Of a DNA stretch of 64,000 nucleotides, positions 24,301 to 30,659 are shown piece by piece (the first letter of the stretch is position 1; each line of letters starts with the position of its first letter). This stretch comes from Dreissena polymorpha (Eukaryota > Mollusca > Bivalvia > Myida > Dreissenidae): NCBI RefSeq assembly GCF_020536995.1, contig NC_068356.1:29721835-29785834 (forward strand), read 5' to 3'. Made by a program: the position numbers and the translations under genes. Below the pieces are notes generated by a model that saw nothing but the letters and a program-made list of their open reading frames with translations, made no database searches and was not told the origin of the DNA.

Positions 24301-24941
24301 ACGACGGACAAAAAGCGATCACAAAAGCTCACCATGAGCACGTTGTGCTCAGGTGAGCTAAAAACACAACATAGTAAAACTAGACCCATGCAGTTTCAGA
24401 AATAAAGATAGAGTTTTAATTTAAAGCAATATTCATGTGATCTACATATGCTGCAGACTGGAACAATGTGAACAGTTTTGAAAGATGGTTTCATTAAAAT
24501 CTGACCAGAGGTTTAAGAGATTTTGATTGAAGGAAAAGTTTACAAACAACACATGACACAAAAAATGCTATGCCAAAATATCTACCTTACCATAAGAAGC
24601 TAAAAATGCATAATTTATGCAAAAAAGTTTAAAACATTAATAATATTATTTTATAATTTATGGACCACACACTATTTTGTTGTTTTTTTCATTATCATGA
24701 TTACAACCTATCAACATTCTAAAAAGCTTAACATATTTAACACTGCTTAATCGGTGGGATATATTAATTTTTTAAAAGAATGAAAGAATGAAATTATCAC
24801 CTTGATATATGGAAGAGAATGTTTAACAATAACACTTCTGACAAGATTTCCTTCATCGTCATGCGTGTATAGTTGAGCTACATCATTTAGGTTGCCATCA
24901 CCTATTTCTTCACACCTTATTTCATCTGCTTCATTGAAACC
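6246..24941 (-). CDS. mtnK: S-methyl-5-thioribose kinase, 6 recognised exons, N-terminal exon not found
   Basis: Methylthioribose kinase phosphorylates 5-methylthioribose to its 1-phosphate in methionine salvage, in the cytosol. Exons, 5' to 3' on the minus strand, are 24941-24801, 20066-19937, 19567-19396, 11230-10830, 8222-8111 and 6396-6246. All junctions are GT-AG and phases match, giving 368 codons plus stop. Family landmarks in order are EIGDGNLND (glycine-rich loop), SVIVKHSLPYIK (ATP-site lysine), FMEDLRGYK, HGDLHTGSI (catalytic Asp), FDVEFA (the D-x-E metal motif of this family) and GFAGCEIIRRLVG near the C-terminus. The Bacillus enzyme has about 397 residues, so only some 20-25 N-terminal residues are missing, probably on one upstream exon. 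The loop after PYIK is divergent: the usual Ser-Trp-Pro and DRARIE-like stretch reads GFPCSEARTAVE. Most animals use MTA phosphorylase instead. Multiple introns argue against bacterial contamination. Confidence 0.9.
6420..6545 (+). repeat. Ubiquitous short palindromic repeat, copy 1
   Basis: Contains gggctttatgcatgtgcgta, gcagtctgcaaaggccaatc and acactttccgcctagactgg, a self-complementary short repeat. Related fragments lie at about 3790, 7455-7515, 7906-8072 and 34355-34490. It abuts the acceptor side of the MTRK terminal exon. Confidence 0.65.
6547..7419 (+). repeat. TIR element containing four 156-bp tandem units
   Basis: Starts acaagagcttgtcacagtag with aatccccgcc nearby and ends ggcggggataaaa, so the ends are inverted. 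Between them are about four units with period near 156 bp, marked by agagttatggttc at about 6764, 6920, 7076 and 7232. A GGACGGACGCACAGAC microsatellite lies near the right end. Confidence 0.75.
7906..8072 (+). repeat. Ubiquitous short palindromic repeat, copy 2
   Basis: Holds tgtgcacagtccaatctggg, cactttcagcctagac and ccctgattagcctttgcgg, the same family as at 6420-6545. It ends about 40 bases before an MTRK exon. Confidence 0.6.
8111..8222 (-). CDS. mtnK: MTRK exon ending GFAGCEIIRR
   Basis: Reads SVYLEHMTAFTGLDRATY through EVAGFAGCEIIR, close to the conserved E-A-x-GFAGCE-L/M-IRR near the end of the family. Acceptor is tttttccag, donor is AGAAG|GTAATG. Both phases fit the flanking exons. 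Confidence 0.88.
8328..9096 (+). repeat. Full-length TATCCCCCGCC-type element
   Basis: About 770 bp with ends tatcccccgcc and ggcgggggata as inverted repeats, ending caattcaaccaatttgcttg. It holds ATATGGCCCTTTGTATC and TCAAGGTCAC blocks and no convincing ORF. It lies in the MTRK intron between the catalytic exon and the 112-bp exon. Confidence 0.75.
9097..10829. other. MTRK intron, unique AT-rich sequence
   Basis: No repeat boundary or additional exon recognised. Confidence 0.45.
10830..11230 (-). CDS. mtnK: MTRK catalytic exon (HGDLHTGSI, DVEFA)
   Basis: The largest exon. It begins ENIDMVTLTKQYVFTFPF and carries the catalytic HGDLHTGSI, then FDVEFACVGP and FDVG, and ends DAGKEL. Asp and Glu of the family's DPEFA metal motif are kept, though Pro is Val here. 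Acceptor is atttgcag, donor is CTAG|GTACGA. Confidence 0.92.
11231..12418. other. Part of the large MTRK intron, unique AT-rich
   Basis: No exon, RNA gene or obvious repeat. The whole intron from 11231 to 19395 is about 8.2 kb and is mostly repeats further right. Confidence 0.45.
12419..12529. repeat. Near-perfect foldback palindrome, 54-bp arms
   Basis: Left arm 12419-12472 and right arm 12476-12529 are reverse complements with only two or three mismatches around a 3-base centre. Arm landmarks are ttgttggattcggtgga, attcac, gtgatcatagaaaat and their complements. Confidence 0.9.
12658..12794. repeat. Second foldback palindrome, about 60-bp arms
   Basis: Arms read atattacatg, ctgacagggtgacag, ttgtca and actgtcaacc, with complements on the right around a centre near gaggcgaagcc. 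Two TGACGTCA-like palindromes lie just left at about 12608 and 12630. Confidence 0.85.
12795..13700. repeat. Probable body of a foldback-headed element
   Basis: Contains two direct copies of cagcgggatacagtat (about 13510 and 13571) and ends with tctgacagtatttctatgtc, echoing the ctgacag arm at 12671. It looks like one roughly 1.05-kb element from about 12658 to 13640, but no flanking duplication was identified. Confidence 0.4.
13701..14639. other. MTRK intron, small palindromes then unique DNA
   Basis: At 13688-13775 several imperfect hairpins occur (gaaaattatcaataattttc, cactgtttgaaacagtg). The rest is unassigned. Confidence 0.4.
14640..15785 (+). repeat. Minisatellite, left half (about 27-bp units)
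   Basis: Dozens of degenerate units of the form gcctgaaggttaagtg plus ttagcatgtta, with 20-30 bp spacing. Higher-order blocks recur, for example around 14890-15110 and 15540-15660. Open frames here are repeat translation, not genes. Confidence 0.9.
15789..15947. repeat. Short MITE with about 38-bp inverted ends
   Basis: Ends aagaattgaatagcat and atgctattcaattctt are inverted. Homology continues inward through tgcatttcat and ggtgta. A second inner palindrome, gcataaatgccgacggcgtt, sits at the centre. It is inserted in the minisatellite. Confidence 0.8.
15995..16860 (+). repeat. Dispersed repeat with about 178-bp tandem units
   Basis: Starts acaagagctgtcagaggac and ends after aacggaaacccgacgccagg. 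It contains three units marked by gttggggtcatgttggtaa and aagtataaaaggggc, plus a poly-A and poly-G block at 16107-16178. Related in plan to 35094-36760. Confidence 0.7.
16861..17212. other. Right flank of the insertion splitting the minisatellite
   Basis: Non-satellite DNA. It ends gttgtaattataag, which is inverted relative to ttatgattacaac at about 15942, hinting that 15789-17213 may be one composite insertion. Confidence 0.35.
17213..17943 (+). repeat. Minisatellite, right half
   Basis: The same gcctgaaggttaagtgttag unit resumes after the insertion. A block of about 58 bp (gcatttcaagcctgaagg with gcatgtgaggcctgaatg) repeats several times at 17400-17570. Confidence 0.9.
17944..19395. other. 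MTRK intron, mixed AT-rich sequence
   Basis: At 17963-17980 ccagggttcgaatcctg resembles a tRNA T-arm (B box) with no upstream A box. A TTTA microsatellite lies near 18620-18650. At 18865-19190 a block with ttggggaaaa and gggaaaagcc motifs looks like another repeat family. Confidence 0.4.
19396..19567 (-). CDS. mtnK: MTRK exon, hinge region (MEDL motif)
   Basis: Encodes FMEDLRGYKVMRTELMEG through LTTLAKQFE, matching the family's VMEDLS-...-LIEG and K-Q-F segments. Acceptor is gttttcag, donor is GA|GTAAGA. The final GA joins the next exon's first G to make Glu. Confidence 0.88.
19937..20066 (-). CDS. mtnK: MTRK exon, N-lobe substrate/ATP loop
   Basis: Reads CLGPGFPCSEARTAVEYQAL and on to PTPYLYDQGIHS. 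It follows PYIK in frame, as in the family (PY-V/A-K-C/V-V/I-G). Acceptor is ctgacag, donor is CAA|GTGAGG, and it ends in phase 1. Confidence 0.85.
20767..22204 (+). pseudogene. LINE ORF2 C-terminal fragment, about 478 codons
   Basis: The frame stays open up to TAA at 22202. LKSWHHRKLTLIGKNTVLK followed by ALPKLIYVLTVLPNPP is typical of the RT thumb region of L1/Tx1-type elements. FNFIWDGKPDKIKRTQL follows. A zinc-binding CDFCSENIETIEHLFWEC lies near codon 360, as in LINE C-terminal zf-RVT modules. With no 5' half or promoter it is a dead fragment. Confidence 0.88.
20767..22557 (+). mobile_element. 5'-truncated non-LTR retrotransposon (L1/Tx1-like)
   Basis: The insert holds the 3' part of a LINE: C-terminal reverse transcriptase, a zinc-knuckle region, a 3' UTR and a tail of about 24 A. 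The 9-bp target duplication tgtgggcct is exact at 20758-20766 and 22558-22566. The 5' half, including endonuclease and RT core, is absent, as is usual for aborted target-primed reverse transcription. An open frame through to the stop and a perfect duplication suggest a recent insertion. It lies in the MTRK intron, antisense to the gene. Confidence 0.9.
22840..24362 (+). repeat. TIR element built of alternating 166/174-bp tandem units
   Basis: Ends gctcacctgag (22864) and ctcaggtgagc (24349) are inverted. Inside are eight or nine units marked by cttctgaccaagtttcatga. Two unit types alternate: one with aaccaaccggcatcattttt, one with aagcaaacgttaccatttt, giving a dimer of about 340 bp. It lies in the first mapped MTRK intron. 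Confidence 0.8.
24363..24800. other. MTRK intron end, unique AT-rich
   Basis: Nothing recognised apart from the splice donor at the right edge on the minus strand. Confidence 0.4.
24801..24941 (-). CDS. mtnK: MTRK exon with glycine-rich nucleotide loop
   Basis: Encodes GFNEADEIRCEEIGDGN and continues to SVIVKHSLPYIK, 47 codons in phase 0 at both ends. Acceptor is tgtag, donor is AAG|GTGATA. An in-frame stop directly upstream of GFNEA shows that translation must enter from an earlier exon. Confidence 0.88.
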
Positions 24942-24987
24942 CTACAATGCAGTGTATATGATGTATTTAGGGCATAACAGATAATAA

Positions 24988-25452
24988 CAAGACTATTGCC
25001 AAGCAATATAAGTCCCCTACCAGCTCCACCATTGTCAGAAATTTTCAGATTTTTTTATATATATTTGTTGCCATATCAACCAGAATTTTTGATGTAGGAA
25101 CAAAATGAAATGACGTGCATAATGTCCATATTGCCATCTATCCATGTTTCAAGTGTCATGAAAAAATAATAAGAACTTTAAAAGTTATCGCAGGATCCAG
25201 AAAACCACCATTTTCAGCAGTATTTCTAGTCTATCTGTTGCCATAGCAACCAGAATTTTTGACGTAGGAACGAAATGAAATAACGTGCATAATGTCCATA
25301 TTGCCATCTATCCATGTTTCATGAAAAAAATATTAAGAACTTTATAAAAGTTATCGCAGGATCCAGAAAAGTGTGACAGACTGACTGACTGACTGACTTA
25401 CAGACGGAGCAAATACCATAAGTCCCCTCCGGTGAAACCGGTAGGGAACTAA
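24988..25452 (+). repeat. TIR element with agtcccctacc ends
   Basis: Left end agtcccctacc and right end ggtagggaact are near-inverted. Inside, a block of about 175 bp with gttgccatatcaaccagaat and cataatgtccatattgccat occurs twice. A GACT microsatellite lies at 25379-25398. Confidence 0.65.
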
Positions 25453-25881
25453 CAACTAAGACCTTTTAAAAAAAGAGAACTCTGAGGGTACTTGAAAATT
25501 AACCCTAGAACTTGTAGCTTAGACTTAGTGGTATAATTATCAAGCCCACTGGTTTGGAGCTACTTTTGATAACAGAGGCATAATTTGAACATACCTTGCT
25601 ATGAAGATCTATTTACAAAATTCATCACAATGGTGTGGCCAAATTTAAACCCAAAGGCATAATTTTAACATTCTGTGACTACCAGAACAAACAATTTTAT
25701 CTTTGGCTAGTTGAGTAATTTAAGTCAGCTCAGACCATTTTGGTCTGCATCAATCTGATACTGTTTTTTTATCAATGAATCATCAGCTGTCAGCTGAAAT
25801 GGCATGTGTGGATCCACTTGCTACAGTGTCTGCTCACTGTATAACATTTGATGTACTTTCTGATAAGGGTATACTCTTCCA

Positions 25882-26869
25882 CAGGGCTCAACATTAACCT
25901 AAAAACCAACTTGCCCTGCCGGGCAAGTACTTAGAAAATCTACTTGCCCTGAACGTAAAGCCACTTGCCCAAACATGAAATATCACATTAACTGTAAACC
26001 ATTATCTGTAAACCTCATATGTTTTAATAAAGATCAAAATGATATACCACAAAACATTTTTTTATTTTTGCACATTTAACAAAATTATTACAGTAATTAA
26101 AGTATAATTAAAGTCTAAATGTAGATTTGTGCCAATATTTGATTATTAAACATTGCTCCTAACGATTCATCATATCTCAACCATTCAAACTCACTTTTCC
26201 ATTATGGTAAAAAGATGCGTTTTCGTTTCAATTCGCACTTTTTGGCACTTACGGATGATTTTTCTGTGCATTTTTCATTGGATTTTGCAGACTTAAAGTT
26301 ACTTGCAAAGCCGAAGCTAAATAAACTAGACATTTCTCGTCTGCTAACAGTTCTGTAAACAACATTGAACATGTGAACCGTAACAAAAATGTCAATTGAC
26401 GTAAAGTAAAAGATTGTTGAAAATGTATGTCGCAAAATATAAAATATGTATGTACCGAAGCTATTTGTTGTTGTTTTTATATAGTTTTAATTATAGTCGT
26501 TTTCTTTGTGACTGAAAAAACCAACGATGTTATTTGTAACTGAATAGTAATGAAAAAGATAAACACAATAGCATTTGAAAGCCGATGTTTGGAATCCCAA
26601 GCCAATTACGGTGTTTCTAAAAATAAGTTTGGAAATGCAAGCGCACCATGCTTAGTTAGTTCGAACTTCCGCAAACAACAATCGCCAAGGTAAATTCGTG
26701 CATTAGGCGAATCGTTTGTGATTATTTGTACTATTTAACCACAGAAACACACGTTTTTCTTTTTCTTTTTTGCACTTGCCCGGGCGGACAACTAGATTAT
26801 AAAATAACTTGCCCGGACCCAACCTTTACTTGCCAGGAGCAATCGGACAACCGTTAATGTTGAGCCCTG
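25882..26869. mobile_element. Non-autonomous DNA transposon, 17-bp TIR, 5-bp TSD
   Basis: Ends are cagggctcaacattaac and gttaatgttgagccctg, an exact 17-bp inverted repeat, flanked by TTCCA on both sides (25877-25881 and 26870-26874). Both subterminal regions carry acttgccc/gggcaagt blocks. There is no transposase ORF. CAGGG-type ends suit hAT-like families, though classical hAT makes 8-bp duplications and this one is 5. Confidence 0.88.
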
Positions 26870-26874
26870 TTCCA

Positions 26875-28187
26875 GCTCCCCTTAGTATTATACTTACCAA
26901 TAAATAACTTTGGAGAATTTATAATCAAGTTTCGTTAGCAAAGGCATTTACATTTTAAGTTTTTAATACATACATTATAATAAGGGAAACCATTTATCTC
27001 CAGAGCAGGGTCTATTTCGACCATTTTGGCATAGCAAATATTAAATTGCTGGGCCATGCTGTTTGAGAGGAGAGGACTTTTAAAGTTTTAACTTTACACA
27101 CACACAAAGGAAACAAGCATAAAGATTTTAACTTTGAAGTTGACTCCATGAAGTACTGGTAATAAATCAACCTCAACCTCAACCAGTAAAAGAGTTTTCA
27201 TGAAAGACTGCCCAAGAAACATTTCTATTAAGTTTCGTCTATCCAATACTACAGGAGATGTCTTTTGAAGAAAAAGTTGAATGAAAAATGTCACACACAA
27301 ACAGAGAAAAGATATCATGCCTTATGGCATCTGGATCTGTCATAATACTATTACAAATTGAGCTAAAATATTGCTAAGGTTCAACCCTGTCTACTTTATT
27401 AATAAATTGATACCGTTCTGGACAATCAAATTATGGTTGCGGATAGTTGTATCAGTGAACAAAGATTTTGCAATTAACATTTTAAACATTGTTCTGTGAC
27501 TACAAGCATCTTTTTTTATCTTTGGCTAGTTGAGAAATGATCAAGTCAGCCCAGACCATTAAATGAACAGCTTCAACACCCAGTCTCAAGAATGCAATTA
27601 ACTGGAACTTTGGTACTGATACTAAGAGTTATTTCTAGCACTGCCATACATTTTTCTAGTCAATTAACATATTTGACTCAAGAAATGTTTTAATCATTCA
27701 TAATGAATGTCATACTTTAAGAATAAGAGCATTTCAATAATCTTCAATTTATTTGAAAAGCCAGTCTTTTAATCGAAATAACTTAAAATAATTTCCTTCT
27801 TTTATAAATGTTCCACTTTAAAGAATAGAATACCACATTACTAACATGCATTTTGGTGGCCCTAAGTCGCATACATTTGAAAAATAATACAGTGTACTTT
27901 TTTGTTTTAAGAGAACGACTGTGCATTTGTATCCGGATTGATCCCATACGAATAATGTGCCAACTCCACTAAACAGCATCTTATAAGTAATTTAATGTAG
28001 TCAGAGACCAAATGAATAAACCGACATGCTAAAACGACTAAAGTCATTAAATAAATTACGAGTTCTTGATGACACTGTTTTGCTTTTGTTATCCAGATGA
28101 TGTCCATTGTGGTGATTGAATTGATCATATGGTGTAAATGTCAACAACCCCTCGTGTAATCAGTCCTTGCGGAAGTAAACTTAACTT
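26875..28187. other. Upstream MTRK intron, first coding exon expected here
   Basis: AT-rich. A dispersed repeat at about 27000-27330 has minus-strand agatccagatgccataagg. The sequence cagcccagaccatt near 27550 resembles one at about 25730. I could not find the exon carrying the first 20-25 MTRK residues. Confidence 0.4.
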
Positions 28188-28193
28188 ACTCAT
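28188..28193 (-). promoter_or_regulatory. Candidate MTRK first-exon splice donor (ATGA|GTAAGT)
   Basis: On the minus strand an ATG (28193-28191) is followed by A and a consensus GTAAGT donor. This could end a first exon holding the start codon, but no second exon of matching phase was found, so it may be non-coding or chance. Confidence 0.35.
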
Positions 28194-28197
28194 CGCG

Positions 28198-28205
28198 TGA
28201 CGTCA
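28198..28205. promoter_or_regulatory. Palindromic CRE, TGACGTCA
   Basis: A perfect 8-base CREB/ATF site between the divergent MTRK and ATF4 genes. It is adjacent to the candidate MTRK first exon, so it could lie in its promoter or leader. Confidence 0.6.
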
Positions 28206-28255
28206 ATGTAAGTTCTAAAATTAGGATCAGAGCAACGGAGGTGTGTCAATGACAA

Positions 28256-28260
28256 CCAAT
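28256..28260 (+). promoter_or_regulatory. CCAAT box
   Basis: CCAAT within gacaaccaatgat, the context typical of NF-Y sites, between the CRE and CARE. Short, so chance is possible. Confidence 0.4.
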
Positions 28261-28301
28261 GATATAGGAACAATACATTTTTTGGCAATCGGCCAACATT
28301 C

Positions 28302-28310
28302 TGATGCAAT
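28302..28310 (+). promoter_or_regulatory. CARE / amino-acid response element, TGATGCAAT
   Basis: Fits the C/EBP-ATF composite consensus TGATGxAAx and is the exact reverse complement of the vertebrate CHOP AARE (ATTGCATCA), bound by ATF4-C/EBP heterodimers. It lies about 240 bases upstream of the first leader ATG of ATF4, so it could mediate autoregulation, MTRK control or both. Confidence 0.6.
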
Positions 28311-28548
28311 TTTTTGACCGCAGAGCCATTGGTTTTCTACGCGAATCGCAAAATAGTGCATTTATTATATCTTGTCCTGGATATACAAATCAACATAATA
28401 TGTAATATAATCTTCATATTACTCTAACGCCTTTTTCATGTTGTGTTCAAGTTAAATAAAAAGTACCGAAGTATTTGTCTACACACTTTTACCCCTACTA
28501 CGAGTAGGAAATCTGTACTACTTCTCTAGAAAATACAATTAGAACTCT

Positions 28549-28584
28549 ATGTGCGCCATTTCACATTCTACAAACACGAGTTAA
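28549..28584 (+). promoter_or_regulatory. Possible extra uORF (11 codons) in the ATF4 leader
   Basis: ATG with TAA after 11 codons. It is translated only if transcription starts upstream of it, and the start site is unknown. Confidence 0.35.
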
Positions 28585-28612
28585 AGAAGCTTACAAAGTG
28601 ATTCGCATAATC

Positions 28613-28624
28613 ATGGCAGCGTGA
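28613..28624 (+). promoter_or_regulatory. ATF4 uORF1, three codons (M-A-A-stop)
   Basis: ATG GCA GCG TGA in strong context (A at -3, G at +4). Human ATF4 uORF1 is also three residues and promotes reinitiation. Its stop is 65 bases before the uORF2 start in the mRNA. Confidence 0.75.
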
Positions 28625-28689
28625 TTGGGCAAAAGAAACCCGTGCAAAAGCATTGCTTTGCACCAACGACTCTAAAGATTATTTCAATC

Positions 28690-29213
28690 ATGGCGTAAGT
28701 AAATTTGACTTCTTTATTTGATATCTTATTTAAATTGTGATTTAAATTGTGTTCTTGTTTTAACACGTGGCACTTGGTCTTTCGTTGAATGTACGAGATC
28801 CAGACTTAACAATGGTCTAGTATAAGCATGCAAACAAACAAATTGTAATATTTACTATTCTTTGTAAGATAAAATAAGATTAAGTTAACTTGGCTCACAT
28901 TTAATTAAAAATGTGCTTTGAAGATTATATTTTTAATAAATGAAGACGAAACGAAGCTAATAAAAGACTGGTTCCAACCGCTTGCTTGAATAATGTTTAT
29001 TTGTATTTTTGTAACGTAAATGTCTCAGAAGTAACCTTCGGTGTTTTCAGGTCCCCGACCATATTGTTCCTGGCAATTGCCACACACAGCTCGTTAACAA
29101 GCACATACGAAGATGATGAGAATGGATCTCTTCAACGATTCGATGGAATTCAGGCAACAGTCCTGCTTTCTGGACGACATGTTAGGTCTGTCGGCAGATA
29201 CATTTGCCGCTGA
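28690..29213 (+). promoter_or_regulatory. ATF4 uORF2, 55 codons, spliced, overlaps main start
   Basis: The ATG at 28690 lies five bases before a GC|GTAAGT donor at 28694. Splicing to 29051 gives a frame starting MASPTILFL and ending TGA at 29211-29213. It overlaps the main frame by 101 bases in a different register. Human uORF2 is 59 residues and overlaps by about 83 bases. Such a uORF blocks ATF4 synthesis in unstressed cells and is bypassed when eIF2-alpha is phosphorylated. The ATG context (aatcATGGC) is the same as that of uORF1. Confidence 0.78.
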
Positions 29214-29335
29214 CCTTGGTTCCGAGAGTAGCATTCTTGATCTAGACCTTGATGGGCCTCTCAAGCCACTCGAGTCTCGCCATCGGGATGTCCAGCAATC
29301 TCTGGAAGACTTCCTCCTTCCAGAACCTGCTGGAG
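29113..29335 (+). CDS. ATF4: ATF4 first coding exon
   Basis: Starts MMRMDLFNDSMEF and is rich in acidic and hydrophobic residues (LDLDLDGPLKPLE), suiting an N-terminal activation domain. Donor is GGAG|GTAAGC. The transcript exon itself begins at 29051 after acceptor gtgttttcag and includes the rest of uORF2. Confidence 0.9.
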
Positions 29336-30553
29336 GTAAGCATCTGTTATATTGCTGTGATTTTAGAAATGCAGCTGTAGTAATAGGTTTTAACAGACAT
29401 ATTGATAACATATACCATGTTTTTGATTACATGCCTCACAATCCATTCAACTTACATCACAGCAGAAAAAATAACATCCTTTAGTTACAGACTCATACGA
29501 CTATTAGTCAATTAAACACATTTTCATTTCAATTGATAGTCTAAATGTATAAAATTTATCATTTCAGATCCACTTGGGGATGACTGGATGGAATCTGTGG
29601 ACATCAGATCCTTTCTGGATACAGATAAATCATTTGAGGAACAACCTACTCTCACAACGAAATCATTTGAGGAACAACCTACTCTCACAACACCTGTTGT
29701 TGTCCAGCCCTCCGTTCTTCAACAAATGTCACAAGTAATAACCTACACAACTTCAAAAGAAGACGACGAACCAAGGAAGGAAGGAATGAAACTTGCAGCC
29801 TTTGAACTTCTCAAAACATTGCTAACTGAGAACTGGGCACTCAAAAATGCTGTCGCTGTTGCAAAAGTTGAACCGGTTGTCAATATCCAACCTCCAACTC
29901 CAAAAGTGTCGATTTCTTCAGCAACTTCACCCATTGCTCAGGTGCCGAATATAGACTTCTCATCTTTCCTGGAGGAAAGCATAACATATGATGTACACCT
30001 GGAAGATGACGTTCAAAATTCAATTCACGATTTCATTGAAATGCCAGAAGATGCTCCCATGATTGCCAGCATTGAGCTGCAAGACTTCAACATTAAGGCT
30101 GAACCATTAACGGTGAATAATCCAACATTTCTTGATGAACCAAATTCTTTCTTGTCCAGCTCATCTGTGGCAGATGAAAGTGACAACCTTAGCACCATTG
30201 ACACAAGCTACTTTAGTGACGACAGCAACATAAGTTCTGTTAAAAGCAGTCAAGTCTCTGAAAAGGACTTCACAAAATTAAAATCAAAAAGAAAGTCAAG
30301 GTCTTCTACTTATGATTCTGAATATGAACATGTGTCGGATAAGAAAGTTCGTAAGAAGATGCAAAACAAGAATGCTGCTACTCGGTATCGAGAGAAAAAA
30401 CGTGCGGAAAAAGAAACTATACAAGAGCAAGAAGCTAGACTTGCTGATAAGAACAAGGAACTACGTGAACGAGTGGATTCTATACAGAGGGAGATCAAAT
30501 ATATGAAAGAACTGATTAACGATATTAACAAAGCCAAGAAACACTGCACGTGA
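29113..30553 (+). CDS. ATF4: ATF4-type bZIP transcription factor
   Basis: Two coding exons, 29113-29335 and 29568-30553, give 402 residues (human ATF4 has 351). ATF4 is the nuclear effector of the integrated stress response, activating amino-acid, redox and autophagy genes. The start is the first of three close Met codons (29113, 29116, 29122). Residues about 72-90 contain DPLGDDWMESVDI, like the human DDWMLEKMDL segment. An 11-residue KSFEEQPTLTT repeat follows, then an acidic middle. SDDSNISS resembles a degenerate beta-TrCP phosphodegron. The basic region QNKNAATRYREKKRAEKE near residue 340 and the following leucine-zipper heptads to the C-terminus are close to ATF4/cryptocephal. ATF5 is the closest alternative. 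The uORF layout favours ATF4 but ATF5 shares it. Confidence 0.93.
29568..30553 (+). CDS. ATF4: ATF4 terminal exon with bZIP domain
   Basis: Acceptor is catttcag. The first AT completes a GAT codon with the preceding G, restoring PAGDPLGDDW. It ends AKKHCT and TGA. A polyadenylation signal follows at 30635. Confidence 0.93.
29627..29692 (+). repeat. 33-bp in-frame tandem duplication inside ATF4
   Basis: Two identical 33-base copies (29627-29659 and 29660-29692) encode KSFEEQPTLTT twice. The identity suggests a recent event or an allelic length variant. Confidence 0.92.
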
Positions 30554-30634
30554 TCTTAAATTATTTTGTTTGCCATTCTGTAAATATATCTTTAAATTTA
30601 TTTTTTGACTGCAATTGTGTTTATGTTGTCATGC

Positions 30635-30640
30635 AATAAA
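30635..30640 (+). terminator. ATF4 polyadenylation signal AATAAA
   Basis: First AATAAA after the stop, in gcaataaaatatgttg, giving a 3' UTR of about 100 bases. Confidence 0.65.
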
Positions 30641-30659
30641 ATATGTTGTAGAGGTTTTT

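Noticed and set aside
26202-26435. 77-codon minus-strand frame inside the 988-bp element, considered as a transposase remnant
   Set aside because: No DDE/RNase-H or zinc-finger motif, and too short to assign.
27094-27318. 74-codon minus-strand frame considered as the missing MTRK N-terminus
   Set aside because: It lies in a dispersed repeat and shows no similarity to the family's N-terminal segment.
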